From Aristolochia californica (Eukaryota; Streptophyta; Magnoliopsida; Piperales; Aristolochiaceae), in contig JARWKL010000003.1 in assembly GCA_029961685.1 (NCBI GenBank), positions 18,408,467-18,472,466 on the forward strand: DNA of 64,000 nucleotides, written 5' to 3'. Below are positions 9,479-21,489 of this stretch, in pieces. How positions within the stretch are numbered: the first letter of the stretch is position 1; each line of letters opens with the position of its first letter. The notes below the pieces were generated by a model that was not told the DNA's origin, ran no database searches, and saw only the letters and a program-made list of their open reading frames with translations. A program made the translations under genes and the position numbers.

Positions 9479-10258
9479 TGTTATGGACTCAAGAAGACTG
9501 AGTCATCTACTTTACTTTTATTATTTATGTTGCTTTTAATTTCGAATTTTATTGATTTGTAATAAGACTTAAAGGTAGGGGTAGAATTGGGTTTTATAAC
9601 CCTAACCTATGTTGATGTTAATTACCCTATTTAAGGGGTAAGGATGGAGAAATAAAGCAAGTTTGGAGTTAGCATAAACTAGGGTAATTTAGGTTCCTTC
9701 TAGGCTCTCTATTCTAGGGTTCTTGGTGTGAACTCTCTTGGGGGTTTGCTGCATCCATTGGGGAGTCTTTGAGGAGATCTTGGAAGGAAAAGGAGGAGGA
9801 ATCAGCCTTCTCTTCCATGCTGCAATAGTCATCCATCTCTTACACGAACCAGTAGTGAGGGAAGGAGGATTTGTGTGAGCCTTAGCGTCAAGAAAGAGAA
9901 TTTTGAGTTGCTGAATTGAAGGAGGTCTTCAAGAGGTATTTTTATCTATCTTTTCCCAGTTTAGAAGAGCTAGAGACTGCCCTCTTTACATTCAGCATTG
10001 GTAGTTGCATGAATTCAGAAACCCTACTCATTGACGTGAGGTATAAAGTGGGGTTTCATAATTGAATCCTTAAAACAGTCTCTTGATTGAATTGGTGCAT
10101 CTATAATTGAGAAAAGGAAACTCCTTTTCAATTATAACGTGTGAGGGAAGTAAAAGAGAGTTTCTTTTCACAAAAAAACGTGATAAGAAACCCTCTAACA
10201 GTGCTGGATTCATATTCAACTCGCCGAGTTACTAGATCCATGGCTAGGGACCGTAACA
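9479..10258 (+). repeat. Gypsy III 3' LTR
   Basis: It runs TGTTATGGACTC to GACCGTAACA and follows the polypurine tract. It supplies the intact version of the mutated first bases of the 5' LTR. The CTTAA duplication follows directly. Confidence 0.9.
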
Positions 10259-10346
10259 CTTAATGACTAAGTAACTAACACAACCAAAGTAATTGACTCA
10301 GCTACGGTGTCTCTGCATGACTCGGCCTACTATTGGGTTCATAATA
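10259..10346 (-). mobile_element. Old gypsy LTR, last part
   Basis: It continues the LTR interrupted at 6425 and 7281 and ends in a segment like CTCGGCCTACTATTGGGTTC ATAATA. This matches the minus-strand LTR starts near 3699, 14963 and 43496 (there GAGTCCATAACA). Without the insertions the LTR would be about 415 bp. Confidence 0.7.
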
Positions 10347-10975
10347 GGTGACCAAGAAGGTCTTTTGTTATAAGAAACATGTGAAGCGATGTGGACCAGC
10401 TCATGAAGTTTGAAACCCCTTGCAAGGGATAGTAGTAATTATGAGTATATAATTCTTGTTACTCATGTTGTCTTCAGCCATAATAGGAAATTTAAATAAA
10501 AATCTCCAATTAATAAAGAAAAACTAGTGTTCTTTTACTAACTTGGTTAATGGAGAGATTTAGCATTGACGCTAAATGATCATTATTCTGATTTTTTTTC
10601 TAAATAAACACTCATAAGATGACTCAATATCAATCTTATATATCAGGGGGCTCTTGTTCCCACACATTTTTTTTCCAACAATCTTCTTATGAACTAGTAT
10701 CATTTAAAATTTCCAAACCGACAAAACTGCTTTGATAGCTTCTTCTAGACCGAGAGGCATTCATATCTATAATCTCATAAGATGAAAAATATATTCACAT
10801 AATCATCTTTTAAATTTGGACCAGTAACATGAAGTAATAATAAGAATAATGAAGGAACTTATCTCACAATTTTTTATCATCCTTAACAAGGAGCCTTCTA
10901 TGAGTGGTTTTGATCATACCTTCTTAGAGCATTCCTTTTGATGTAAGGATCCTAAATTTGACGCTATGATACCAT
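10347..10975 (-). pseudogene. Copia gag N-terminus and 5' leader
   Basis: On the minus strand 10480-10350 encodes a decayed UBN2-type copia gag start (MAEDNMSN, then ILIITTIP, then WAGPHRFTCFL). It is homologous to the better copies at 32345 and 56463. To the right lies a 5' untranslated leader with short matches to the leaders at 32346-32906 and 56494-56790. It ends at a minus primer site (TGGTATCATAGC near 10965-10976). Confidence 0.7.
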
Positions 10976-11157
10976 GTTTCATCGTAAAAAACCACTTGAA
11001 ATCAATAATTTTTTTACTTGATGGTTGAGAAATGAGAGTCCATGTCTGATTTTCATATAGTGCCTGCATTTCTTCGTCCTTTGCCGCTTTCTACCCTGGA
11101 TGTGTGAGAGGCTCATGATAGGACTGTGAGACTGATATGGAGGAGATATGAAAGAGA
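10976..11157 (-). pseudogene. Copia RT N-terminal scrap
   Basis: The minus strand encodes KDEEMQALYENQTW, the conserved start of the copia RT domain (compare MDEEMQALYENQTWALVP near 24395). Only about 40 codons survive, joined to a copia leader on the left and a copia LTR on the right. This is a rearrangement, not a functional order. Confidence 0.75.
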
Positions 11158-11657
11158 AAAGTTTAAAACTACGTCCTTGATTATAATCCATGTACAAGGT
11201 CCTCTATTTATAGTAGAGGATGTGGTAGAGTCCATGTATAATTACTCTTCATTCTCCTAATTATATTCAACCTCTAACTCTTAAAGATAAGCCTATCATA
11301 ATAAGATAACACAATGTAAACTAGAAGTCTAACATAACTAACTGAAAAACTAACTCCTTACGAGGACATGACCTTTAGGATAAGATGCGAGCTCGTGGCT
11401 ATCCTTCTGGGTCCCACTAGATCTTCTAACCAGCTCGTGGTTCACTTTAGGAGTCCTTCTTGATCTTCCAACCACCTTGTGTGAGTCCCACTTAATCTTC
11501 CAACTTATGAGATAAGAAAGCCAGCTCGTGGCTGTCGCACTTGATCTTAAACCCTTCCAACTCATGCCCACTCGTGTGATGACTCATCAAGTATTCTCTC
11601 ATCCTCGTGGTGGGTCCCACTAGCTCGTGTAAGCTTTGTGGATCCTACCTTGTAACA
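11158..11657 (-). mobile_element. Copia A-type LTR, partial
   Basis: Read on the minus strand it starts TGTTACAAGGTAGGATCC at 11657 and includes GTGGGACCC blocks and CTATAAATAGAGG. The promoter-distal end is lost near 11158. The sequence right of it is not the usual polypurine tract, so this is a broken copy. Confidence 0.75.
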
Positions 11658-11659
11658 CT

Positions 11660-12550
11660 CACAAAATATTTTTATTACTCCATCACCTTCTCACCAACTT
11701 CTTGTGTGTTTCATGATCTTATAACGAAGTAGGTGATTGGTGGAGGCCGTGAACAAGGGGGGCTCTACTACTTGGATGTGTCTAAAATAAATATTGTTTC
11801 AACCAGTGAAACTGAGACAAGTCTATGGCACAACCGGTTGGGACATCCATCTGCACATCTCTTCATCGTCTTTTTCCTACTCTTAAAGAAAGGTCATAGT
11901 TAAATTGTGAAGTCTATCAACTGAGCAAACACCAAAGGACTACATACTCACCTCATCCATAACTTAAAAGTATTACTCATTTTTCCTTGATTCAGACAGA
12001 TGTATGGGGACCTTTGAGTGTCTCAAATATATCCCAAGTCAAGTACTTCATCACATTTATGAATGATTTTACTCATACCACATGGTTATTTCTTTTTAAG
12101 TAACATTCTGAAATACCATCCATATTTAAATCATTTCATGCTTTGGTACTCACTCAGTTTGGTTAGAAAATTAAAGTACTTCGGTCTGATAATGCCAAAT
12201 AATATACTTCCAGTGACCTTGACTCCTTTTGTCAAGAAAATGACATTATCTATCAAGCATCATGTACCTACACTCAACAAAATGATGTAGCAAAACGGAT
12301 GAACCATCATCTTCTTGAGGTAGCTCACAATTTACTATATACCATGAAAGTTTCATACTTTTATTGGCTGCATGCCATCCTTATTGAATATTTTCTTATA
12401 AATAGGCTACCCTCTTCCATTCTAGGTAATAAATTCCCATACTCGTTATTGTTTCCACATGATGATCATTTTTCATTTCCATTGAAAGTCTTCGGGTGTC
12501 AATGTTTTGTCCATATTAACTCCCCAGAACACAATAAAGTTGATCCTTAT
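11660..12550 (+). pseudogene. Copia integrase region, multiply broken
   Basis: It begins with the end of the pre-integrase segment (ITFSPTSCVFHD, VIGGGREQGGLYYLDVSK, then LWHNRLGHPS). The HHCC and DDE integrase core follows, as fragments with frameshifts and stops: FTHTTWLF-like, SDNAK-like near 12185, and LEVAHNLLYTMKVSYFYW. It ends with LPSSILGNKFPYSLLFPHDD and VFGCQCFVH. It stops at 12550 where a copia C LTR starts. The homologous intact order is seen at 56800-57590. Confidence 0.8.
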
Positions 12551-12978
12551 TGAAAGATAGGGCTCAAACCCACACGACCAAGGAAGGTCCACATACCTGT
12601 GTTAGAAGATAGGCCCAAGCTCATAAGACCAAGGAAGGCCCATAAATCTAAGAGATGTAGAAGACAGGCTCAAGGCCCATAGATCAAGGAGAAGGCCCAT
12701 AGGCCCACATAAAATGATGGTAGAATGGTAAATAAAGAGTCATCTCATAGAGATGTATTGATGTAATTAGGTTAATGTTCCAGTGTTAAAACCCTAAACC
12801 TTAAACCCTAAGTTCAGGGTATTATTGTAATACAATAGTTTCATTAATCTATAAATAGAGCTTCGGGGGGAGGGTTAAGACATCAAGTCCCTAACCTCTT
12901 CTTCCTTTGGTTTTCTCCCAATGGGTCTCTCTCCCATTTTCTCCCTGAGCTAAATCCATGGAGTCCTGAAAATCAACA
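12551..12978 (+). mobile_element. Copia C-type LTR, 428 bp
   Basis: It starts TGAAAGATAGGGC, ends GAAAATCAACA, and is followed at once by the primer site TGGTATCAGAGC (12979-12990). A TATAAATAG box lies at 12850-12858. The first 170 bp hold about three diverged copies of a unit like AGAAGATAGGCCCAAG...ACCAAGGAAGGCCCA. It is a 5' LTR and resembles those at 19187 and 46136. Confidence 0.85.
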
Positions 12979-14676
12979 TGGTATCAGAGCAATAATTTTT
13001 GGGACTCGTAGCTATGGTATTTTAAAATTCTAAACCTCTTTTTAGTTTTTCTCTTTACCATGCCCTTATGTTTTTTCTATTAGTAATTGCCACCATGCCA
13101 GTATGTCGGAGGCAACCACCAGTAAATGCCTTCCTTCTCCACAAATATTTTTGTCTGCATCTTCAGTGAGGACTGCTTGTTGGTTCAGTTTGATTAGTCC
13201 CTTAGCCCAGTTTTTCCCAGCACTTGATTGGCCAAACACAAAGTTATCATGCCAGAAGATCTGTCTAAACGGGCCCAACTAAATCTTCCATCGTTCTCAG
13301 CCGAAGATCCATAAGCACCGATGCGGGACCAAGTGTCGTTGACGATCTTCATCTTTGGCCTTCTACTGAGGACGTTTCTGGTTCTCCATGTCTGCGGCCT
13401 TCCGCACCCTGTGTGCAAGCACATGCTCAGCCTTGGGTCAAGACTCACTCTTCAAAGATGGTCATATAATCACATAAAATGACAACACTTGATTGGATTT
13501 ATTCCAAAATGAAGTTGGTTCCAGACAAAGGGAGGTTCAACCATATTGCAGAGAGGCATCTAAGATGATGATTTCCGACCATCAAATGCTAATGCCTCCA
13601 TAAATCCATGAGTTTTTTTTTTTCTCTGAGATTTTTTGCTTCTCCCAGATTTTATGCCATCTTTGGAATTTTACAAATTCTCTATTCTGCGAAAGTTTCA
13701 CTCGTTTAACAGAGGAATTCTCTGTAAATCTATATCACTGCTCCTACTGCCTCTCCATGATTTTTCTACTATCGTCAAAAATTTCTGATATGATTTAACC
13801 ACTGATTATCTTCAGTCGCATTACCATGGTGAATATATTTTTTCACCGAGTTTCCCAAGCACCAGGACTGAGTTGCCGTTTCTGGACTGTTTTCGCTGAG
13901 AGTCCTAAGGCACCTATAGGAAGAAGGACGCATTGTTGCGGTCAGAAAGTTTCCTTTTGCTGCTGGCTATCTTTGAAAATATTTTTTCATATTCAAAATC
14001 TCCCCGCATTGCTGTCCATCCATCTCATTGTTGTTCCACTCTGTTCGGAAGCCGAGATCGTCACTGGGAGGAAGATGACGAAAAATATGCTTCCTAACTT
14101 AGGAAACTAGTTTAATTGAGCAGTTCTTCCATCCCAAACCTGCCCATCAAAACAACAACCAGCCCCAATTATTCTTTCCGCACCTATTATGCCGAGACCC
14201 GGACTGGCCCGAGTCAATCGAGAGACCCAGTGAACCGGGCTGCCCTGCGAGCTGCTATTGAGTAGCACCAGTCTATCAAGTCAACCTAGACCATCTCCAT
14301 CTGGGTCAATCTAACTCGGCCTACTTTATTTTCTGCCTCGGTATACATGCCCAAGATTTATTCATAGTTCGGCACGACTTGATAAATTTTTCTTTGGCTA
14401 GATTATTATTTTGAAGAATGGACAGATTATTCCTTGGTCAACATATTATTTGGTACAAATATTATTTCATCCCTGGTAGTGGTGGCATTGGGTTGTCAGC
14501 GCTGAACTCAGAAATCTTGGTTTCCTTTGTCTGCGATTTCTTAGAAATTAAAGACATCGAGTCTTCGTCTTCAGTGACACGTCACTGACCCTGTATTGTC
14601 GTTGAATGTTGGAAACCTTCTCTATTTCTGGAGTTCTAGAACCAAAAAAACTTTGTCTTAAAAACCTCCTCCTGTA
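12979..14676 (+). other. Non-coding interior of a copia C-family element
   Basis: No gag or pol motif is visible over 1.7 kb. Near 14376-14475 the sequence matches the interior of the copia C element at 20575-20700 (shared TTGGATTATTATTTTGAAG-like block and CATATTATTTG). This supports one non-coding family. The open frames at 13066-13448 and 13826-14110 lack codon or motif support. The right part, before the minus primer site at 14677, may belong to a different element. Confidence 0.6.
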
Positions 14677-14963
14677 GCTCTGATACCACTTGATGAACGT
14701 AAACCTTCTGTTTTGACGTGATGAAGATGACACTCCCAAGCCATACACTTCCCAAGTTATGACGTTTACACTTCCCAAACCACACACTAACCAGCTATGA
14801 CATTTACACTTCCCAAACCCTGAAGCTAACACTCCCTAGCCATGACGAGCTCCACACTAATCACTCAAAATTACATCAGACCCAGCCCTTAACTTAATTT
14901 GAAAGTGACACCACTTAAGTCCTACGTCTAGCAATGACTCAAGATGCTATGGAGTCCATAACA
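14677..14963 (-). mobile_element. Short gypsy-type LTR (273 bp) with primer site
   Basis: The minus strand reads TGGTATCAGAGC at 14677-14688. The LTR spans 14691-14963, beginning at 14963 with TGTTATGGACTCCATAGC and ending CGTTCATCA. Inside, 14735-14850 holds about three tandem units built on CACTTCCCAA and TATGACGTTTACA. It separates a copia C interior from the gag of gypsy II. No partner LTR was found. Confidence 0.65.
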
Positions 14964-15600
14964 AGCTAAAATCAGCAACTCACCACCCCCATATATCATA
15001 AAATTGACCGGGATGGAAAAGGCAGACCGCCTGGCAAAGAACCTCTGTTATAATTGTGATGAACCTTACCAGACAACCACCAATGTAAACGGTTGTTTTG
15101 GTTGCAGTTAGATGCATTGGATGAAGAAGAAGAACCAATTGAGCGTCTTCAAGAGGAGGCTGAACCAGAAATTTCTTTAAATGCCATTATTGGACAGAAG
15201 TCGGCCAAGACCATGCAAGTGAGAGCAAGGGTTAATGACCAAGAACTTTTTGGGTTAGTGGACTCTAGAAGTACCCACAATTTCTTCAGCATAATAGTGG
15301 CTAAACATCTCCAACTTGGGATCTAACCTCATCCAATTGCCACTGTTTCTGTTGCCAATGGTGAGAAACTCCCCAGCTATGGGGTCAGCAAAGCGGTAAA
15401 ATTTTCCATTGGTAACACTCACTTTACCACTGAATTTTTTTTCATTCCCTCTGGCAGATTTTATATGGTGCTCGGAATCAAGTGGTTACTAACCTTGGGC
15501 CCAATTTTTTGGGATTTCTCAGCCTTAACAATGAGTTTTGTGTCAAAAGGTAGCCAAGTGATACTAAGGGGGCAGTCAAGCTGAAGCTAGCCCCCATGTC
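14964..15600 (+). pseudogene. Gypsy II gag end and protease
   Basis: It opens with a truncated zinc knuckle (LCYNCDEPYQ, the last Cys and His out of frame). From 15093 come an acidic linker and ISLNAIIGQKSAKTMQVRARV, then the aspartic protease site LVDSRSTHNF. The catalytic D-S/T-G reads D-S-R, so the Gly is lost. Later protease motifs such as FYMVLGIKWL survive near 15470. Gag and the 5' LTR are missing upstream. Confidence 0.85.
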
Positions 15601-16830
15601 CACCTACTACACAAGTGGGAACCACCGGGCAGCAATATAGACAAGTTACTAGAGGAGTTCACCGACTTGTTTTGGGAGCCTTTCGGGCTGCCCCCATTGA
15701 GGCAATGTGATCGCATAATTTGTTTAAAAGTTGGTTCAGATGTGGTGGTTTTTAGACCTTTATAGGTATTCACACCTCCAGAAAGATGAAATAGAATGGC
15801 AATGTCAAACCATGCTGGAACAGGGACTTATTCGTAGCAGTAGTTCCCCATTTTCTTTACCAGTCATACTCATTAAGAAACATGATAGCACATGGAGATT
15901 CTGTGTGGACTAAAGGGAGCTAAAAGCAAAAAAATTCAAAGACAAGTTTCCCATACCAGTGGTGGAAGAGCTATTGGATGAATTGCATGGGTTTAAAATT
16001 TTTACCAAGCTGGATTTACAATAGGATTATCACCAAGTCAGAATGCATCCTCCCGATATTGAGAAAACAACATTTTGTACTCACCATGGACACTTCAAAT
16101 TCATGATGATGCCATTTGGGTTCTCCAACACACCTTCCACATTTCAAGCTTTGATGAATGAGGTATTCCGTGACTATCTCCGCAAGTTTGTGTTAGTCTT
16201 CTTTGATGATATTCTGATTTACATCACATCAAAAGAAAAGCATTTAGAAGACTTACGACTTATTTTCCAACTCCTCCAAGCACATAATCTCTTCTTGAAA
16301 GTCTCCAAATGTTCAATTGGGAGTGATGCAGTGACGAACTCCTTCAATTGGAGTGATGCAGTGACACACTCCTTCAATACGCCCAAGTAGGCTTTAGCTT
16401 CCACTCAAGTCCTGCAATTACCTGACTTTGAGATCCTATTTTCTTATAGAGTGTGACGCTTCCAGGGGAGGTATTGGGGCGGTACTACAGAAAACACAGA
16501 ACACCTTGCATATTTTAGCCAGAAACTAGCAGCACATCACCAGAAATTACCCGCTTATGAGCGCGAGCTGATTGGGTTGGCCAAGGTTGTGCAACATTGG
16601 CAGCCCTACTTGTGGGGACACACCTTCCTCATCCACACAAATTATTACTGCCTCAAATTTCTGCTGGAACAACTCATCTTGATGTCTCCACATCAGCATT
16701 GGATCAGCAAATTAATGGGGTTTGACTTCACAATGGAACACAAGCCGGGCAGATTGAACAAGGTGGTTGATGCCTCATCCCGACATCTGGATGAACAGCA
16801 CCAAGTCTATGTGATTTGCCGGCCAAAGCC
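15601..16830 (+). pseudogene. Gypsy II reverse transcriptase and RNase H
   Basis: The RT spans 15731-16390: HLQKDEIEWQCQTMLEQGLI, then PVILIKKHDSTWRFCVD, a stop, FTKLDL, HHGHFKFMMMPFG, and the active site VLVFFDDILIY, which is intact. After SKCSIGSD a 27-bp unit is duplicated in tandem (about 16319-16375). The RT thumb region is deleted up to VLQLPDFE. RNase H follows (ERELIGLAK, then HKPGRLNKVVDASSR). It is broken by several stops and frameshifts. Confidence 0.9.
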
Positions 16831-18229
16831 TCTATAGAGGACCAGCAGACTAATCCAGCACTCCAAGAGTTGTCTCAGAAGATCACGGCAGGAACAATGG
16901 ATTCCAAGCGGGCTATCCGGGACAACATTATTATGTATGGCAATCGTATCAATTTACAGCGCTTCTCTCCCTTGATTGTCGTAATTTTATCCACCTACCA
17001 TGATAGCACTCATGAGGGCGTTCAAAAGACATTGCATCAGATCAGGGCCGGTTTTTACTAGCAAGGCATGAAGACAGCAATTGCTGAGTACATAGTCTCG
17101 TGTCAAGCATGCCAACGCAACAAGGCTAAACATTTATAGCCAGCAGGTGTCCTTCAACCACTTACTCTTACCACACATATTTGGGCTCATCTTTCCATGG
17201 ATTTCATTGATGGCCTTCCCAAAACTTCTGGCAAATCCATCTTATTGGTGGTGGTTGACAGATTTTCAAAGTATGCTCACTTTATTCCTTTGGCTCATCC
17301 GCATACGGCCTCACAAGTAGCTCAAGTGTTTTTAGAAAATATTGTTCACTTGCACGACATTCTGGAGTCCATAGTGAGCAATCGTGATGCAGTCTTTACT
17401 AGCCATTTTTGGAGAGAGCTCTACCGATTATGCGGTACCAAGCTGAATATTTCATCTTCTTATCATCGACAATCCGATGGGTAGACTGAGGTTCTTAACC
17501 GCACGGTGGAAATGTACTTATGGTGCTTTGTGGGTGACCACCCTCAACGATGGATTGAATGGCTTTCTTGGGCCGAATATTGTTATAGTATGTCATTCCA
17601 TACAACCTTGCAAGCTACTCCTTTCAAGGTCCTCTACGGCAGAGATCCTCCAAGGTTAATATCCTATATGGCCGGTTCCACCAGAGTTTGCTTTTGACCA
17701 GGCACTGTTGGAGCGTGATCAGATACTTCAAGCAGCTACCCAACGTCACAAGAAATCTCAGGCCAGGATGAAAGAGTTCTACAACAGGTACACAGAGATG
17801 TCACGTACACACATGAAAATTATGTGTGGTTTCGTCTCCAACCCACTATCAACAGTCTATTGCTGGCCCCCGCCACAAGCTATCCCCAAAATTCTTTGGC
17901 CCCTTCTCGGTTCTACAACGCATTGGCCAGGTGGTGTACCAGCTGCAGCTTCCCCAGATGCTCAATTGCACAATGTCTTTCATGTGTCCCTCCTCAAACC
18001 CTTCAAGGGTCCATCACCACCTCCACCTCCATTATTAACACTAGTGAAGGAGGGGCATGTGATTCTCTGTCCAGCCACAACATTGCAAGCCCGACAACTT
18101 CATAACAAGTGGGAGGTTCTCATCCAGTGGTCTGACACAAACGCAGTGGCTGCAACATGGGAAGATGTGGAGACATTCCGCCAAGCCTATCCTACCTTCG
18201 AGCTTGAGGTCAAGCTCAATAGTGGGCCA
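16831..18229 (+). pseudogene. Gypsy II integrase and chromodomain tail
   Basis: The zinc region CQACQRNK lies near 17105. The integrase core runs [44 protein letters not shown] with a TAG stop at 17482, then AEYCYSMSFHTT. The tail encodes NVFHVSLLKPF, VLIQWSDTNAVAATWEDV and YPTFELEVKLN. This is the chromodomain-like end typical of plant chromoviruses, which targets insertion to marked chromatin. Frameshifts lie near 17500, 17690 and 17850. Confidence 0.9.
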
Positions 18230-18844
18230 AGTCATTTAGAGGTTCCGTGGCTGAGTCATTTAGAATTAAGTTTTATTTTTCTGCATTATTTTTCAGTTTA
18301 AGAGAAAATATGCCACAGGGGCATTATTGTAAGTTTTTAGCTTGAACCTGTGTTGACGCCAGCCTTTGTTAGGAAGGAACTAGGAAGAGGAATAGTAATG
18401 TGTGGGGAAGAGGAAGAGTCAAGTGTTAGGAAAAGGAAGAGTCATGTGTGGTAAAGAGAGTTGGCGTCAACCTTATGTAAGGGGGGAAAATGAAATTGAG
18501 GTTAAGCATGAATATATCAAAAATTGGATTTGGAGTTCTCCTCAACAAGCTCCTTATTCTTTCATTTCTCTTTTCCATTTTACCGAATCCAAACCAAGCA
18601 TAACAGTGTTGGACGCCGCACTGTTTCTGGATTAACAACTGAGTTTCAGCACAACCAACCACAACAGCCATTCTTCCTTTCTCTCTTTTCAATTTATTGA
18701 TGCAACAGTGCTGATTTCATGCATTGATTTCTGGATTAAGTTTCCAATGCAAACTCTAACAGCGGTAGTGTTGTTCTTGTCCACTCACTGTGGATTCATC
18801 TCCCCAACGTCGTGTTACACGATCCATGACCAGGGACCGTAACA
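18230..18844 (+). mobile_element. Gypsy II 3' LTR
   Basis: It begins soon after the pol tail near 18230, with a segment like GGCTGAGTCATTTAG matching bases 15-40 of the gypsy III LTR. It ends GGACCGTAACA at 18844, preceded by CGATCCATGACCAGG. The first bases have decayed, so the start is approximate. Confidence 0.75.
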
Positions 18845-19186
18845 TAGGCTCATTCTACTGACTAACCATGATGGACATTTTCTGGTTGTAGGCCATTATT
18901 CAACACATTGAGATTGATTTCTGCTACTTCATGGGCTATCGGATATTGGAAATAGGTGGGAGCACACGAGTCGATGGATTGCCATTCAGACAACAGATCA
19001 CCTCAATCCTCCATCACTTCAGAGTCAACTTTTCTAATGAAGAGTGCATAGACATCACCAAGAAGAAGGGTATTGGTGAAATGAAAATCTGTAAATTTGC
19101 CCGAGTGGAGAGGTAGATGGGTTCCCAAGGATATTACAGGAAAAAACCCAACTAAGGAAGACTCCGAGCCTAACCCTAATCAATCT
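18845..19186 (+). pseudogene. Fragment like a plant transposon N-terminal domain
   Basis: An open frame from about 18895 to 19116 reads IEIDFCYFMGYRILEIGG, LPFRQQITSILHHFRVNFS and ECIDITKKKGIGEMKI. The LPFRxxITxILHHFxV block resembles a domain often annotated as 'putative plant transposon protein' in gypsy-rich plant genomes. That assignment is from memory and weak. It starts right after the gypsy II LTR and is cut by the copia C1 LTR. It has no start codon context and no downstream exons. Confidence 0.35.
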
Positions 19187-19618
19187 TATTGGAAGATGGG
19201 ACCAAGCCCACACAACCAAGGAAGACCTACATGTTTAAGAGTGTTGGAAGATGGACTCAAGCCCATAAGATATGGATCCACCATGATCACACGAGCTGGT
19301 GGGACCCACCATGGTCACATGAGGTGGCATGATGAGTCTTACACAATAGGAAGTCTTACAGAGACAAAATTATTATGGAAGCAGGTCTCACATAAGAGTT
19401 TAAGATTAAAGGTGTTTTATTCATGTTAGTCTTTTATTTATATTGGGTTATTTAATTGTGTTAGGACTTATGTTTATGTGTTAGAGTTTGGGTGTAATTG
19501 GGACAAGGGTATTTTAATTTTAGTTGGACTCTACTACTTTCCTATATTATAAATAGAGGTTCATGTACACTAATTACATCAAGTCAATGAAGTTTTTTAC
19601 TTTTCCATAAATTCAACA
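19187..19618 (+). repeat. Copia C1 5' LTR
   Basis: It starts TATTGGAAGATGGG (TGTTGGAAGATG in relatives) and ends AAATTCAACA. TATAAATAG lies at 19548-19556. The primer site follows without a gap. Confidence 0.85.
19548..19556 (+). promoter_or_regulatory. Copia C1 LTR TATA box
   Basis: TATAAATAG followed by AGGTTCATGTAC, conserved in the 3' LTR (21879-21887) and in the related LTR at 46450-46458. Confidence 0.7.
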
Positions 19619-21489
19619 TGGTATCAGAGTAGGTTTTGTGACTTGACTCGGTCAACCCACAGAAGTAATTCGATCCTTTTCTGATCTATTATCTCTAGTA
19701 GTTTAGGTTCATATTTATCCTTTTTTTCTCTTTTCAGTCCCTTATACTCATTGTTTGCTTTGCATTTTCACCTCTATACTGAGCTTTTCATATTTCATAT
19801 TATATATTAAAGGAAATATATTTGAGTTATATTCCAAGAAAAAAGTTTTTTTTTCAATCGGAATTATCTACAAAGAGAAATCAATATTTGAAGTAGCAAA
19901 GGTTAGATTGCAAAAGAGGTTCGAGCAAAAGCAGAAAGTTTCAACTTCCAAGCAATTTTATGCTATCAAGAATGAGACTTAATATTGATAATTATATATC
20001 AAAAAAATATTTGTAAGTCTATTTTCTTACCTATTCAACCAATTTGCGATCTAAGCTTTTTATAAAGAGATATTGATCTTGGAAGAGTCAATGGTTATGC
20101 TGACAAAAGGAGAAAGAATACTTAGTTCGGCCAGAGGACAGAGACCGAAATCTACCAGATTATATATCTCAATAGAATTATATTTTATGAAGTGAAGTTG
20201 TACTTGGATGAAAGGTATTTAAGTCTAGTTTCAGAAAGGGAAAATTTTATGTCCATCTGATCTATATTTTAGGATATATTCGCATTGGAAGAATCAAAGG
20301 TCATGTTGGTATCCTGTTGCATTGAAAAATCCGAATTTGAGCCAAATTATTTCATGTGTCCTTATTACTCTTAAGGATTTTCATCATTTACCAATTATCT
20401 ACTTCTATACTACTACAAATTTTCTATATCTATGTTATTTGGTTCAAGCTGGGATCACTGCCATTACCTGCCAGTTTGAGGGGGAGAAGTACAAGAAGAA
20501 GTACAAGAAAGAGCAATGAAAATTGAAGACCAAGAATCCTGACTCACAATAATAATTGTGGTAATTATTGGTGATACCTGACTTGGCTCGACTCGATTCT
20601 ATTTTTCTAGTTGGATTATTATTTTGAAGTATTTTCAACATATTCCCTCGTCTACATATTATTTGATGCACCTACTCGCATAAGATTATTTCATGGGTCA
20701 TTTTACAAAGATTTTTATTATTTTCTTCATGTTATAGGGGCCTAGACCCATTTCAGCTGCAACTATTGTGTCTCTTTGGATGAGACCTTATTATTGAAGA
20801 GTGGTGACCTCAGCATCTTATCTTCCTTCTTCTTTACCCATTACGCATTGGTTATTTGTCAGCCTTTCTCGTACCATCCTTTATTTGACTCTCACATACC
20901 TTTGGGCCAACCTTTTGAGTATTGCTTCGGTTGGTTGTTTAAGTCCATCACATACATACATATGGGTATTTTAAGTCCATTGAGACATTTATATATAAAT
21001 AATTGTGGGTCTTTATCGTCATCTTGTGAATGATAGGCATTACCCACTTATCACCCATTTTAACTTGTGATAGTAAGTGCCCGGGGTTAGGACACCGTAA
21101 TGGAGGAGCTTATTATTAAATATATGTTATCCCCCTTAATTGGCATTTATTAGTCCTACCACATGAGCATCATTGTCCTTTGGAGGGACACGATGATCGA
21201 GAAGCTTTATTACACTTCTGAGCATTGCATACCCACTACCTGCGAATGATAGGAGTGTACCCTACATCCTGCATGGGTAATGACTGGAGTATGGAGCGAT
21301 GTCATACAACTTGGAGTAATTTTACTCTCACTTATCTTATGCCAGCTTGGCCTCATGGAAGAGATTACCAGCGTGTGGGGGTGTGTTGGAAGATATGGAG
21401 GACTGCAAAATTTTATGTGAAGATCCTATATACCATTTGCAGCAAGTTGGGAGTTCATGATGTTCTCTCACCCCCAGCTTGAGGGGGAG
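19619..21489 (+). other. Copia C1 interior, non-coding
   Basis: Several blocks recur elsewhere. 19960-20340 matches 52291-52640. 20575-20700 matches 14376-14475. 21170-21400 matches the reverse complement of 53320-53520. The 5' half looks like a leader with decayed repeats. Open frames such as 20776-21033 are short and have no known motif. Repeated conservation of a non-coding interior suggests a family with its own amplification history. Confidence 0.7.

Larger units (their letters stand above)
7282..10258 (+). mobile_element. Gypsy III: gag-only element with both LTRs
   Basis: LTRs lie at 7282-8059 and 9479-10258 (778 and 780 bp). The element is flanked by the 5-bp duplication CTTAA (7277-7281 and 10259-10263). 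The primer site TGGTATCAGAGC is at 8063-8074 and a polypurine tract AAGGGAGGGGCAGA ends at 9478. The 1.4-kb interior has gag and a zinc knuckle, then jumps from the start of protease to the last codons of pol. Protease, RT, RNase H and integrase are therefore deleted. By hand count the LTRs differ at about 27 positions plus one 2-bp indel. It is a non-autonomous deletion derivative. Confidence 0.9.

Noticed and set aside
13066..13448. Two overlapping minus-strand frames
   Set aside because: No motif, no conservation in the matching copia C interior, and no codon-use signal.
17824..18105. Open frames in two other frames over the gypsy II tail
   Set aside because: They overlap the chromodomain tail frame (NVFHVSLLKPF, VLIQWSDTNA) and have no motifs of their own.
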